From Dirofilaria immitis (Eukaryota > Nematoda > Chromadorea > Rhabditida > Onchocercidae): a stretch of DNA of 64,000 bases. A model generated the notes under the pieces. That model was not told the origin of the DNA. It saw only the letters and a list, made by a program, of their open reading frames with translations, and did not search any database. The stretch lies in the NCBI GenBank assembly GCA_024305405.1, contig JAKNDB010000068.1, forward strand, positions 5,261,501 through 5,325,500, in the 5' to 3' direction. Shown here piece after piece: positions 1-14,659 of this stretch. The position numbers were made by a program, and so were the translations under genes. Each line of letters opens with the position of its first letter. Positions within the stretch are counted from its first letter, which is position 1.

Positions 1-1296
1 TTCAGTCTTGATCAATTTCAGAACATAATTTGCTAATTATTAAAATTGTTAATTGCTTCTAATAATACTAATAATTAATGGTAACACAAACATATATATG
101 ACATACTCACATATATATACACACATACACACACAGAGATCTTACCGCACTTAAAACAAACCATGGCAAAAGCGCTCTGCAATCTTGCGCCAGTTTCAGA
201 TTTTTAACCATTTTTCTGTGTGAGTCGTATTATTACGTACTTTACGTTTTTGTTTTTTCTTTTGATTTTCAAACTTCTGTTTAAAAAGTAGTACAAAATT
301 TAGACGACTCAACACAGTGTTTACAAACAAACCCATGGCTGATGTATGTGTGCATTCAAGAGACAAGCACGGCCATTCATAGCGAATGCTGCCCTTCTGC
401 AAATACAGCACCATAAGTTTTTGTAGACCGTCAACAAAAAAGAAAAAGTATTAAAAATTGTGCTAAGAAAGAAAGATGTGCATGTCCAAAATGTCATACA
501 ACCATATAACTTACCCATTTACAACAACAAACAACAACGAATTGTGCCATTATACTAAAAATGAATGAAGAAATAATCTCCTATCCTTCACTAACAATCC
601 AGAGAATTACCTGAGAAATTATTATTTTCTAAAGGAAAAAACCCATAATAAGAGCCCAAAAATCGCAACAGCAACTGCATGACGTAACGTGACGTCGTAG
701 TAACTTTTACTATACAGCATTATTCAGTCCATCTGTCAGTTCAGAAAGTGAAAAATGATTGTAAGGGTATTCAAGGTATACCGGAAATTGGTTCATTCTG
801 CCGAAGTAAAAGCAAAAACAAGATGTCGACTGGATAATGCTATAAGATTAAGACAACTCTAACAAGGTTGTTATTTTACGATTTATTGAGTCAAAACAAT
901 TGCGAAATATGAAAAAAAAAGAAAAAACAGATCAATATGAATAAGAAAAGATAAAATTGACATTTTAATGGAAATATGTTATTTCAGAATAAGAACAAAT
1001 AAATAAGGGTATAAACAATACGACAAACTTTTGTTCTTATCTAAATTTTACAGAACACAGTCTAAGAATTCGGTGTAAATGTGTAAAACTCAGAATTAAA
1101 AAAAAATGAGCAAAACCAAGCATCCATGTCGGACTATTATTTTAATCTTCCAGAAAACTAAGTGAATATGAGAATTTTAAGAAACAAATATAGGAAAAAT
1201 TGATAATACAGTATATACCAAGATTTTTTTAAAATTAACGGTGACTTACCGCATTAAAACTCTTTAATATTTTCAGAGATAAATTGGGAAAATTAC
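1..1296 (-). other. SNRNP70 intron, no further exon seen
   Basis: The next SNRNP70 exon should continue the RRM with a sequence like AYKHADG followed by a Gly/Arg-rich stretch. I searched this stretch on the minus strand and found no match, so it is read as intron. A slightly less AT-rich patch lies at 140-400, including short open frames on the minus strand, but they resemble nothing in the U1-70K family. Confidence 0.55.
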
Positions 1297-3139
1297 CTGA
1301 CATCGATTCTTTATGTTGATATTCGATAAAAGCATAACCTCGTGGTTTTCCATTCTTATCATGAACCAAAGTTAGCTGAAAAACAAAATCTATAAATGAC
1401 TGATATCAACGATTTCCACTGAGTAACTTAATCAATCAGTAAACTTTAAAGAAAGTTGTCTGGCTCTAAAAATTGGTTGATGCGAACGCTGCATTACAAA
1501 CTTGTTCATCTTAAAGTTTTCGACGACAGTCAATATTATATATTAGTTCACTGCTCACTACGATTTTACAAACCATATAATAGTTTTTTTATATGACAAG
1601 TTTCTGAAATAAAAATCATAACGAGTTTGACTTACACGCTCCATAAAAATCATGATGAGTTTAACTCAATAAAAATCATGTCGAGTTTGACTTACACGAG
1701 TGATCTTTCCAAATTGTTCGAATTCTCGTCGAAGTTTCGATTCCGAAGTCTCATAATTCTAAAATACAGAAAAAAGAAAAGAAAGGAGAACGGTAAAAAC
1801 GATAATTACTTTTCATTTGTAGTCGAAAATAAAAACTAAAACAAAGTATGGTAAATAAATTTCTTCTATGCTCAAAAAAGTGAAGGTTAATAAATGGAGA
1901 TCACTTATACAAATAATTATATAGTCAAAAAAATTTTAATAGTTTTCTTCAGTTATTTCAAAGCAAACGAAGAGTCAGAAGCGGTACTTGAGAATCAATA
2001 ATTTACTTTCATTAGCACTGTTAAGTAATTACCTCACCTTCACAAGTCTCTTTGTCAAATTAAGTTTTGAATTATGATTCATACAAAGTTTGGACAGTTC
2101 AAATTTCTCCTGAGAAAAAGAGGACTGAATTGATAATTTTCGATATCTGCTATAAATTTGTTAAAAATAATTTGTAATGAAATATTAAATTAACAACTTA
2201 CTATCCGAGCTACAAACAGAGTCTTGTATGGATCAACGGTTGCACTTGGATTTTGCGCCGGATTCCCTGGAACGAGATGGACATTACTTACAGCTTATAA
2301 ACGTAGAAAGTTTCTAATAAAAGAACAAAATCGATACATTGATGAAATCAACAATCAGTTAATAATATGGAGATTTAAATGGCGTAACATACACGTTGCG
2401 ATGCCTTGTTCAATCTTGTATGCTAATAATTCTTCTTTTTCTTTTCGCTGCAATAAACACATAAAAATAGCATTTGCCATAAAAAAATGACGGTATGCCT
2501 ATATAAAAAAAGGGAATAATATTCCTTTATTCATGAACTCGATCTTCCGGTAGAATTTTTTTAATGCATCATTAAAATTTCGTCATTATATTCTAAAAAG
2601 TTAGAATTTTTAGCTAAACTTTTCTACTTTCTTATATATTTGATCAAAAAAACTGCAATGATATAAATGATCCAAATCCACAAAATATTTCACTGACCCG
2701 TCGAGCTCGCCTTTCTTCTTTTGTTTCATAGATTGGTTTTGGCGGTGTATCCTTAGGATCCTATAAATAAATATCAGTGCTATCATTATCTACACAGTTT
2801 TTATAAAAAGAAAATTCTAGAAAATAATTATTAATGCATTCATTAAATGGAGATGAAACAGTCTGTGATAAAAAGTATGATATTATCATACAACTTCTCA
2901 GCATGATATTAATTCTTTAACAGTTCGAAAATATCAGCTCTTTTGTGTCATATGAAATCAGAAATCAAAACTAATTCAGATCTGCAAAAACGTACTTCGA
3001 AAAGATGAATGTATTCCGATAGACCGGACATTTTCGGTCGCTTCCGGTCAATAAGTAATTCATCAGGTGGTGGCTTATATGGTAATGGCGGACGTGCTTC
3101 GAACAGGGCCAATAAATTATCCGGCAAGAATTGCGTCAT
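1297..3139 (-). CDS. SNRNP70: U1 small nuclear ribonucleoprotein 70 kDa (5' part, runs off left edge)
   Basis: This protein binds stem-loop I of U1 snRNA and helps define 5' splice sites in the nucleus. The seen exons, in transcript order, are 3139-2996, 2760-2698, 2447-2393, 2266-2202, 1758-1696 and 1375-1297; all phases agree and the joined reading frame is open. It starts MTQFLPDNLLALFEARP, the hallmark N-terminus of U1-70K. A charged linker (ETKEERRARRRKEKEELL) follows, then the RRM with RNP2 (KTLFVARI), the SESKLRREFEQFG helix and RNP1 (KPRGYAFIEY). The last visible exon ends in phase 1 after KESMS, so the end of the RRM and the Arg-rich tail must lie beyond position 1. An acceptor-like AG lies 16 bases before the ATG (TTATTAG at about 3156-3162), a possible spliced-leader site. 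The identity rests on family sequence memory; splice sites were read by eye. Confidence 0.93.
1611..1698. repeat. three tandem copies of a unit carrying a SNRNP70 splice donor
   Basis: Copies of about 26-28 bases lie at 1611-1638, 1645-1669 and 1671-1698. The third covers the last three exon bases and the GTAAGTC donor of the exon at 1758-1696 (minus strand). The first copy reproduces the same donor inside the intron, and the middle copy has lost it through base changes. Confidence 0.8.
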
Positions 3140-6079
3140 AGTATAACAATGATCACTAATAACAACGATATGAAATAATATGAAACCAGAAAAATCGGAT
3201 AATTTTTTAAAAAATGGCTGAAATATTAGATATAATAGCAGACATGATACTGTGTCACGTATATAATGGAAATTGAATGTGACGCTAAATGTTCAATGTA
3301 CCACATTATTTGGAAAAGAAGTAACGTACAAGACAGAAAGACGTAGTCAAACGTATACTTAACGCCAACGCCTACATTTTCAGCTATTCATAGTGATAAA
3401 ATATATTAGACGCGAATAAAGTTCGTAAGCAAAAATATGTCACACGCGAGTAAACTTCGTATTACTGCCGAACGAATTCGAAGGACGCCGAATGTAAAGT
3501 TCTGATCCCGACATGATAATTGAATTTCTTGTAATCATTTTCTAATAAATAAATAAATGTGGTTGTTGTTTGTTAATTTGCTATCAATTTTTTAGGATAA
3601 GACTAATACACGTGTTATTTCTTTTCCTTGCGGAATTCTAATTCTAAAATTTTATCATGCTACATAAGATGAGATTAGGACCATCTTACATATAATGTAA
3701 GATAATATTGTATTATTGAAAACATTTAAAGAACTAAATAATTCAAAGTTAACGACATCTTAATTAATTAGCAAGTACTATTGATATAGTTTTTAGGATA
3801 AAAATCATATATTACTCATTTTTTTTACGAAATTCTATTTCTAAAAGTCAATCGAATTAAGTCAATTTAACCATGGGCAACATAAATTGTTATCCTGAAA
3901 TTTAGGAATTACTCAAAATACTGCTATTGAAAAGCAATGTTTTCTGATAATATATTGCTTCATTGAAATAGAAATTTAGATATAAATTTAAAATAAATTA
4001 AGGTATCAGTAAAACTTATTTTTAGATAATTTAAATAAATTTAAATAAAAATTGAACGAAATGAATCTGAAAGAAGCATTGTAAATATTTGAATTTTATT
4101 CATTTATATGTTTTAAATATACGCTTATGTATTTTAGGCGGGTAAACAAATAATGATAACAATGATAATGATGAGTATAACGGCAGTGAAGAACGATAGT
4201 GATGAATGTAATGATAATGATTTCATTATGATAAATATAATCATACAGTGGTAGTAGTGAATGCAATCACTTGCATGAAACTTATATGAAGTGCCAAATA
4301 TCAGCCAACAATTCTAATGAATGATAAATGCGGTAATTTTCAAATTTCTTTTTTGATTTCGATAATTAATTTTATTGAAATGAAATTGTCAATTACGAAA
4401 TTGTCAATTAATGACCATTATAGAATATTTTTACAAATATCCACCATTTTTTTCTTTTTTAAAAGTTAGGTATACATTTAAATAAATAATAATTTGGTAA
4501 TTTTGTTTATGCAATGAGAATTGTGTGAAAATATTTGACAATGTGAAAGAAAGAATGAATGAATAACAATGTGTTTTATTAAACTTATTATTATCAATCA
4601 ACTATGACTATCAATTATTATCAGTAAAAGATAATTGTAATAGGATATAATAAACAAAAATTTTTTATACTTACATTATTTAACAAATTATACAACTTAT
4701 AATTTTAATTCAAATTTTAATTTCTATCATTCATTCCGACTTGTTTTTTTCATTTTTTAAAATTCATCTTGTCAAATAATTTTTTAACATAATTTAGCTG
4801 TATTTTTTTCAATTGATAATTGATAATAGTTTAAACATTTTAGAGATAATTTTTCTTTTTTATATTTTCGTCATCAATGCAAATTTAAATTGATTATTAA
4901 TATGAAATGGATTTAGTAATAATATTTATTTCTTAAAAATTTCATATATACATATGTTTTTCTTTAATTATAATAAATTATATTTAATAAATTTGAAATT
5001 TTTATATTTTATTAGAATCAAAGATGAAAATTAAATTGAGACAAATAGAAAAGGAATAGTATTTTTAAAAGAAATTATCCATGCATATTTTGCATAAATT
5101 TTATTTGTTCAATTTTATAGCATCTCTTCGCCATCCAAATTATCCCTGTGGTATTTTTGCCCATAAAAATTCTCAATAAAAATTGGATTGTTGAACGACG
5201 ATTTATTCAAACAGCAGACCATTATCAGCGTCGTAGTTTTACTCTCTCCCATTTCCTTTTGCCTATCCTCTGTGATACCTCCAAACTAAACAATTCATCT
5301 TCCCACTTCTTCTTTCACGATTTTTTCCCCGTCCATCAGTTTTCCTCTTATTATATCCTAACAATCTGCCCCGCTCCCGCTTTTTTTCCTCCTTAAATAT
5401 CATTCATGTATTTTTGTTTGTTGCATATTAATCAGATTGCTTCTTAGAGAAAAAGAATTAGGATTATTGAAGGACAGGTATATATAAGCAATATACTCAC
5501 ATGCTGATATTACAATATTATACAATGATCAGTAATAGTTCATATTGAGAATAATTTTTAATTTACTAAGCTATCAATATGTTATTTACAAATCTTTATT
5601 GCTTGATCATACTATTCTATTCATTTAACAGAATATCGATTAGAAAATACCGATCATAAAATGAAGATATTGATTGATTAACTGATTGGTTATTCGTTAA
5701 ATTCAGTATATTATTATATTTTTGATGGTGGTTTATGAAAGGATAGAATATTCAAATGCTTCTTTTTTTATACATATATATATGTGTGTGTATATATAAT
5801 ATAAAGAAAGAATTGAATAAAAGCAAAAGTAATGGCACTTATGAAGAAAAAAAAAATTCATTTCATCAAATAATACTTAAAAATTTATTTTCTAAATAAT
5901 TTAAATATTATCATATGATATTAAAATTTATAATTAAATCATAATTTAATTATAAAAATATCAGTAAAAAAGTATGAAAAAAGAAAAAAAAACAAAACAA
6001 AATAAAATCGAACAAATCACTGATCAATTCTTTCATTTTGATCTAATCCATTGCATCATTAATAATGACGAAATTTTGT

Positions 6080-6082
6080 AGC

Positions 6083-6118
<36 letters not shown>

Positions 6119-6119
6119 T

Positions 6120-6160
<41 letters not shown>

Positions 6161-6183
6161 TGTTGTTGTTGTTGTTGTTGTTT
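6080..6183. repeat. (TAG)n then (TTG)n microsatellite
   Basis: An almost pure TAG run fills 6080-6160, with one TTG interruption near 6118. It switches to about eight TTG units up to 6183, so adjacent arrays differ by one base per unit. Confidence 0.97.
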
Positions 6184-6455
6184 TTAGATTAATTTACGAA
6201 AAATACACTAATCTCATCATTGTTCAACTATTTTCATATTTTATGATTCATACATTCTATTTAATTATTTAAAATCAAATTTCTTTACTAAATTTCATAA
6301 CTCACTCGTTTTTTTCCTTTATAATTTATTTAAATAATTGAAAAAATTTCATATTATCAATTATCATTCATTTAAATTATAATAAACATAATTTATCTTT
6401 TAAATTTTTCGACTTATATAAAAATTAATATTAAAGTATTTTGAAGCGTATTTAT

Positions 6456-6675
<220 letters not shown>

Positions 6676-7068
6676 ACATCTCATACATATATTCACATGC
6701 ATATATATACATATATATGTCTGTGTATGTATGTGTATGTATGTCTGTATAGTATATATATATCGATATGTTCATTGTAGCTAAATATAAAAGCGGTCGG
6801 TGAAAATGTCTTTGATGTGGCAGAATGTTATTCTTTTGATGTTTGCCGCAATCAGAAACTAATGATATAGTGTCCCGCGTGATCTTTTCCTTCCTTTTTC
6901 TCCTTTCACGACAATCCTATCACATCAAAACTCTTCTTTCTCTCCAAAATTCTCCTTATCCTTCTTCTTCCTTTCCTTCTTTTTCAAAATTTCCTTTCTT
7001 TTTTCTCTCTTATTATAAACTTTTATTCAATCATTAAAATACCTCAAATTCATCCCTTTTCTTTTTGC

Positions 7069-7320
<252 letters not shown>

Positions 7321-10300
7321 AATAATATAAACATGGTGTTAAATCTTTTTTTTGGTGTAAAATTTTATAATTATGAGCTATTGGCTACGGCATTGGATCA
7401 ATTTCATTTAGCCATATGTTTTCAACAATTTTATACTTAATCCGCTCTTTGTGTATGTATGTGTATGTGTATGTGCATATTTGTTTATTTATGGTATCAT
7501 TTTTAGTTATCAGAGCGGAAAGGATAGATGGTTGAAGTTCATCGAACATTGCCGAAGACCACCCCGATACTCATATTCTTTGCTCATTTTCAATTCATTT
7601 GTCTCCATCTAAATTTAAAGCTATCCGTCGACATCATCGCAAATCTATCGTTTTCTCACGTCATTCCGGACGGAATGGAAAGATTGAGGAAGGATCGTTA
7701 CATGGATACAATATCATATCATATTTCATACTCTTTAATCGATTATTAAAATTCATTGCTTGATTGATTCTTCTCATCTTGTCCCACTCATATCTTTCTT
7801 TTTATCTCTCACACTTATACTTCTCATTTTTTTGATACACTATTATCAAATGTCATTAATTTTTGAAATGATAATTATCACTTATAAAATAAATTTATCT
7901 ACCTTTTTTCTTGCAGCTGAATACTTAATTATTATCGAGAAATATATACATATATAGATATATGGCTTACATATTTATTTAATAATTTATAATAAAAAGA
8001 AGGAAATTTTTATCTTAAATTATATTAAAATTTGAAAAGCTTTTTTCAATTTTTTTCTTCTTTTAAATAAATTTTTAGTAAGCAACAAGAAATATCACAA
8101 ATTGACTATATTGATTTTGAAAAAATAATTAATTATTTGAAGGCACAAATATAAATATAAGTTTTTTTTAATTTACAATTGTTATTTTCTTGCCATTCTT
8201 CATTCTTTCATATACTTTTTTTTTTTTGATAATATTTATAAATTTTTAATAATTATTTTTATATTTGATGTCATATTTAATTAAATTTTGATTCCTTTTT
8301 TTCTCAATTATTTTTAAGAAAAAAATAATCAACTTGATTCTTTTAATCATTTCTCGATCAATTAAATCTCATAATTTAAGCTCAATTTCACTTATAATCT
8401 TCATCTTTGCCTATAGTTACCGCTGATATATGAGCAATAATTGAATCGATTAATTTGAAAAATTAATATAAAAGCTCAATAATTAATATTACTTATGCCA
8501 TTTGTGATATTTTAATTAATTGAATTAAAATATTTTAAATTATAAGTTTATTTGTTTAGTTTTTTCATCGAACGTTTATTCATGGAAAATTTGCAGTATG
8601 CGCAATGCATAGATGGGATGTGTAACAATTTGCAAACAAAACACATAAACAAATTGAAATGTCAATTATAGTAGGGAGGAGAGGATCTTTTAGTTTGACG
8701 CACTCCTCCTCCATATCCAATTTATCGACTTTTAAACTTCTTCTTTGAAAGTAAAATCATCTTTAAGGTTGGAATTTTAAAAATAAAAAACTAAATTTTC
8801 GATGAAAAAATTTTAACCATTAATTGCTTATTTCCATTATTTTACTTTCGTTGCATTTGCCAAAATAATGAATTACATAAAAAATAAAAATTTAAATTTC
8901 TTTTCAGAATATTATAACTACTCATTTGTTGTTATCAGAATAATTTATATCAATTATTTATTTACTTTATCAGTTTTATTCTAAAAATATACTTTTATTT
9001 AATTTTCCAAATTGTTACGGTATGAATTATACAAATTTATACAAAAAATTTTATATTATGCAAATTTAAGCATAATAATTTATTTTAATACTATTACCAT
9101 ATATTATACTAGAAGAATATGATGTTTACGAACATCTAGCTTTTTACAAAAATTTGTAATACTTTTTTATTCATCTTTATTCCTGTAAAATATTCAAAAT
9201 CCTTTATATTTTATAAAAATAATAAGTAAATATTATTGACATTTATAAAAAAAAAAAAAACTCTCTTTTTCTACATTATTGTTTATTTGATCATTTTTAC
9301 TTTATTGCATAATTATCACACTTTTCATAATCAAAATTTATCCTATAATTGCTTAATTAAGAATTATAAAAAGGCTCTGTAAAAAAGCCTTCCTTTTTAT
9401 TTTCTTAATTTTTAAATTGCATTTTAATTAAGAAAAGTTTCAGTGGGGAAGAATTTTCTTAAGATTTAGCTTTTTATGATAAAAATAAATCATTCGCTTT
9501 TTAAATCACATTTTAATTTATCGCTTTTTTTGGATTTATATATTCTTTCATATTAGTTCGATATTTCTGAAATATTGAAGTAATTTTTCATTTTTTCTAT
9601 TTCTTTTTAAAGAAAAGAGATTAGCTTAATTCATATGAAATCTATTTGGCATAAAGAAAATTGTTGTTTATATTTGTGGATTACATCGTACTTTTCCATT
9701 TTATACTTCCGCTGTCCTTCTGAATTCATCTATTTAAATTCATTCAATTTTCCATCTCTGTCCTTCCTCCTCTAACCTAACCGATCCGATCGATGTACAT
9801 TTACAACGATTGCACCATCAGATCAGGAAAAGCAATCAAAAGTAGGCGGAATAGTCGGCATTTGCTTTTAATTTTTTTTCCCTAAAGATTGATGATTTGT
9901 CGTTCTCTTCTCTTCATCTTTTTTTCTCGCTTTTTTAAATTTTTATATTTTTCATAAATATACTTTTCTCTATTTTTTTGCATATTTTCTTAGTATTTTT
10001 TTCTCGAATATTATCAGTCTTTCATAATATTATCAATAACAATATACATAAATTTATATTTTTTTAATTTTCAATATTTCATTAACATTATTTCATATAA
10101 CACAATGATTTTTGTATGCTAATTTTCTTTTTTTTTATTATTTTTCTCATAAAATAAATAAACAATCAACATTATATTCTCAATTTTCTTTGAATAATTG
10201 AAATATTTTCTCACATTTTTATCATATCATTTGTTTCGTTATACTTGCCATTATCTTTTAAATTAAATCTTAATGTTTTAATTTATATATATAATACATC

Positions 10301-11815
10301 TAAATATACTATTTTTTATTAATTAAAAATGGAAAAGAATAAAAATTATCCTCTCAAATATAATTTATAAATTAAAAGAAATATAAAAATTGTTGGAACT
10401 TCTATATCTCTCTTTACATTCTTAATCGAATGATAAGTGGTCGATATTTCTGTTTACTTAAGCTTAATTATTATCGCCATTACTATCTGATACTTAGAGA
10501 CACTTCAAGTTACATCGTAAAAATATGAGAAAGATTCTAGCAAAGCTTTTCTAAAGTCTGGCTAATTATTCACCAAATTAGAGCGATTTATAGCAACAGT
10601 TAACAAATTTATCATTTTATTTTAAACTTGAGATTATTATCATAGCGAACATAGTATTCATTTTAAAGTTAATCAGTATATGTGAAATTATTTATTACGA
10701 TCAAAGAAAAAAGAATATGCTAAGATAGATTATCTAAATATTAATTGAACTTCTATTTCTTAATTTCTAATTTTTAATTAAAGTTCACTTACCTTCTTGA
10801 TGTTTCGAATTTGAATAACAATTGATATATTTTGAATATTTGTTGTTTATAATATTTCATGATTACGGTAATTAATAAAATTTATGCAACTAATTAGCTA
10901 ATAGCAATATCATCTTCATATATGCTATTTTACTGATAGTTGCAACAAAATATCAATAAAATCTGAAAATGAGTGAAAAGAGAAAAGCGATGAAAGGAAA
11001 TGAAAAGGAAAGAATTGATGGAATTGTTATGTTTGAGAAAATTTTTGATTGACAAAGCGAAATACTATATCAATTATATGCATGATATTTGTCCTTTTGA
11101 AGATAATTCGTGAAGTGAAAACTTTTTTTCTACTGATTTTTATTATCATATCATATTATAACATTATCATTGGTGCATTTGGTGCATTGTATGATTATAT
11201 TTTTGTATTTTTATCTTTCGTTTTTTTCTAATCTTTGCGACGATTTCTTAAACATATATCTTCATTTTTCTAAGATATTGTAGATCAGTTGTTATTATAT
11301 CACATTGGATAAGTGCTATTGTCCATATATTGTTATCAGCTACCATTTTTATTTGTCGTCATATGAATGAATCAATTCATTAATGACTGAAATAGATTCG
11401 AAAATTATCATTATCAGAAATATTTACTAATATTTCTTTGATTATTATTGAGATTTTTGAAATAAAGTAGGGCGAAAGAAGGAGAAGAATTTAAAAAGCA
11501 TAGAATTTATATTACATTAATAGATAATAATAGTAGATTTATTGTAATAAAAAAATTGCTTAATAAATTTTCATTATTATTATTATTATTATTTTGTTTG
11601 TTTTTTTCGCTTTTAAAAAGAATTTAAATATATTTGTTTTTTTCAAAATATGCTTTTTTTCTCGAAACAACTTCTTAATTCTTTTTCATTATTTAAAATC
11701 GTTGAAAAAAAAGTTGAAAGATTTTAGAAAAAGAGGAAGGAGAAGTAAAGATTATTCAAGAATGATATAAGTTCAAGGTATAGTTAAACGGATTCTCTCA
11801 CCTTTTTCTACAAAA

Positions 11816-12171
11816 ATGAAAACGATCGGTCGTTTGAAAATCATCAACAAAAGGCGCCGATTTTTATTAGGTCTCTCTCATCAAAAGCTTACAAACACGA
11901 AATTAGAAAAATGACTAAGTCATTTTCAAAAATGTTTATCATTTTCCCAAAATGAGAAAAAAAAGAAAATGAAAAATGAAAAAAATGATGAAAGAGGAGA
12001 AAACGAGAATAGGGAAAGATGAAATAAAAAAAAAGGAAAAGAATTATTTTAATTAGGTTTTACTAATTTCAGTCGACGACATTCAAAATGAAGGAGGAAA
12101 GTAGTAATGGAGAAGATGATGAGAATAAGTTCAGATCACTTCTCCTCCATAAATATCAATCTAAGCGATAA
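11816..12171 (+). other. two small ORFs in a less AT-rich patch, coding status unknown
   Basis: The first ORF, 11816-11914, encodes 32 residues (start MKTIGRLKIINKRRR). The second, 12088-12171, encodes 27 residues (start MKEESSNGEDDENK). The second follows a good acceptor, CTAATTTCAG, ending at 12072, so trans-splicing could place this ATG first. Neither resembles a known protein; chance ORFs are the simplest reading. Confidence 0.2.
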
Positions 12172-13433
12172 TTTTGTCAAACTTCTTTTCTTTTTATTCT
12201 CTTGCCAGTTAGCAAATTTCTTTTTATTTTCAATATTTGAATCAAATTATCTTCAAAATTAAGCCTTTATCTATTCTATAAATTTATTTCAACTTTATTA
12301 ATTTCATTGAAAATATTTTAAAATAAATTACTTTCAATATTTTATATGAAAATGTTTAAATTCGTAGTATAGTATTTTTGTTATTCGAGAATTTTATATA
12401 TTTTATTGAAAAAGAAATGAAACTGTTCTGAAATGAACAATGGAAAATAATTTTGATATCTGAAATGTACCCAAAATTGTAATACGGAGGACACTTATAG
12501 TCATAGGTTATTTATCTGATACAAAAAATTTATTCTTTGCCATTATAGTCTTATTATTTCAAATGTTACTGAAAATGAAAAAAAAAAGTTTCTTTTATTT
12601 TCTATAAATGTTTTTCTTTCCTTTTTATTTGGCCATACAAATATTGAAAATGAAATTGGAAAATATCGGAATAAGTTATTATGATGAATACAAATGAGAT
12701 TAGGTAAGGAACATTTTTATGATAAATGCAAATAAAATTGAGAAAGATCTCGAAACAAAATCAGATAAGGTTGAAGAATATTCCGAGATAAGTGCAAATA
12801 AAATTGCGAAAAATTTCAAATATGATTTTAGAATATCCCGAAATAATTGCAATTCCGAAATAAGTGCAGTTCTAGATATTCTAAGATAACCAAAAGTTAT
12901 GATAAATACAGATCGCTTATTGTTGCTTTCCCATAATATATGATAAATAATCCTCCATTCATATTCCTTAAAAAGTTTTTCGAGAATTTTTCAATCGATG
13001 AATAATTTTTTTCTTCGCTAGCAAGCGAAAAGAGGAAGAGGGAGAGAGAGAGAAAGGAAGATAGAGAGAAAGTAAAGAAAGAACAGCTTTATTAAGTTTT
13101 CATGATATTATAAAATGATACTAAATTTTTTTCATATATCTGTAAGTTAGGAAATTATTTGAATCTCAGAAAACTAAATTTACTATAATTTCAAATTATA
13201 ATTCATAATTTTTCTTTAAAAGAAAGAGTATGCCTATTTAATTATTTTTCTAATTATTTATTATATTAAATAATTGTTTATTTTTATAAATTAAAAATTA
13301 GTAATTTGAATGAAAAGAAGATAAGAATGATATGGATGAGAATAAATATAGAGGCTTAATTGTATACAATTTAATTTTTATTGGCATTATTTTCATTCGA
13401 AAATGTTAAAACAATTTCGTTTTACTTTTTATT

Positions 13434-13513
13434 CTAGACAGTATTCTAGATGATACTATCTAGACAGTATTCTAGATGATACTATCTAGACAGTATTCTA
13501 GATGATACTATCT
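13434..13513. repeat. 26-bp unit repeated three times
   Basis: Three essentially identical 26-base units starting CTAGACAGTATTCTAGATG lie head to tail. Each contains a CTAGA and a TCTAGA, so parts of the unit pair with each other. Confidence 0.95.
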
Positions 13514-14079
13514 CTTATGAATGACAAAAATTTTAGAAGAATTTTCTGTTTTCTCATAAAGATCAAGGATTTATTATATCGATCGTTGAATTTATCAAAA
13601 TTAGCTACATTTCATATTTCGTATTTTACTTGATTTTTTTGCTTCTTTATTAAAAGCCACGAATATATTAGAATTGAAATACAAAATAGATATGAAATTT
13701 TTTTCATGCATTTATAAAATTCTTCTATTAATTATGCAAGATTTTTATCACCATTATCATCGTTATTATTGACAGGTGTTAATAATTTCCTTTCAACTAT
13801 GTAAGATCTTATTGTCATTATTATTATCGTTATTATTGGCAAATATTAATATTTATTATGATTAAAGCTATTTGTTAAGTAAAAATTCATTTTTGAAAAA
13901 GATGCGGTGAATTTTATATTTTTCTCTAAAAAAAAAAATCTATTAACGTAATATTGTTAGCAATAAATTGTCGAATATTATTGAAAAAAAGTTTTTACTT
14001 TTATTTCAACTTTTTTCTATTGAATGATATCATTGAAATAATTAATATGCAAAAATGATTTCATCATTGAATAATAATC

Positions 14080-14109
14080 ATCCATCCTATTCAAACGAAT
14101 AGGATGGAT
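14080..14109. other. perfect 13-bp hairpin with AAAC loop
   Basis: The arm ATCCATCCTATTC at 14080-14092 is exactly complementary to GAATAGGATGGAT at 14097-14109, with a 4-base loop. It lies 1.4 kb upstream of plr-1. Its GC content is above the surroundings. Confidence 0.85.
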
Positions 14110-14659
14110 TTTCCAAAAATTTTTTGCATAAATTTCATAGATCTTTCTAAAAGTTAAAATAACTATTTTTGGAGCTAATAACTTTAGCATTAAATAGATA
14201 AATAGTTTAAGAGTTTAAAATCCAAAAATGAAATTTTACTTATAAATTTAGCATAAACAAATAAATGATATTTTGAACTAATAAATTTAACATTGAATGA
14301 ATGAAATAGCTTGAAAATATAAAATTTTAATTGAAATAATTAAATAGAATAATCTAAATAAAATAATGAAAATGATTGTAAAGAATTAAATTTATTATTT
14401 TGTTTAAAATATTTAATTACATAAAATTTATATATCTTTCAAATGGAATAATCATTTATTTATTCATCAAATCATACTAATTTTTGATACGGTAATTGAT
14501 TAATTTATGTATATAGAATAGATATATGATATTTGAGTTTAAATTTATTGAATCGTCGAATTTTCTCTTCGACATCAGCGATAAGTATCTTTGGGAAAGA
14601 AGGACCATTTGATAATTTATGATAGAAAAATCTAAAATTAAATACCCCACCCATGTTAA

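Noticed and set aside
196..518. Two minus-strand frames in the first 520 bases, considered as later SNRNP70 exons
   Set aside because: They lack the expected end of the RRM and the Gly/Arg-rich sequence, and show no suitable acceptor in the needed phase.
8676..8712. GGAGGAG ... CTCCTCC inverted motif
   Set aside because: Only seven paired bases with a loop of about 24; too weak to call a structure.
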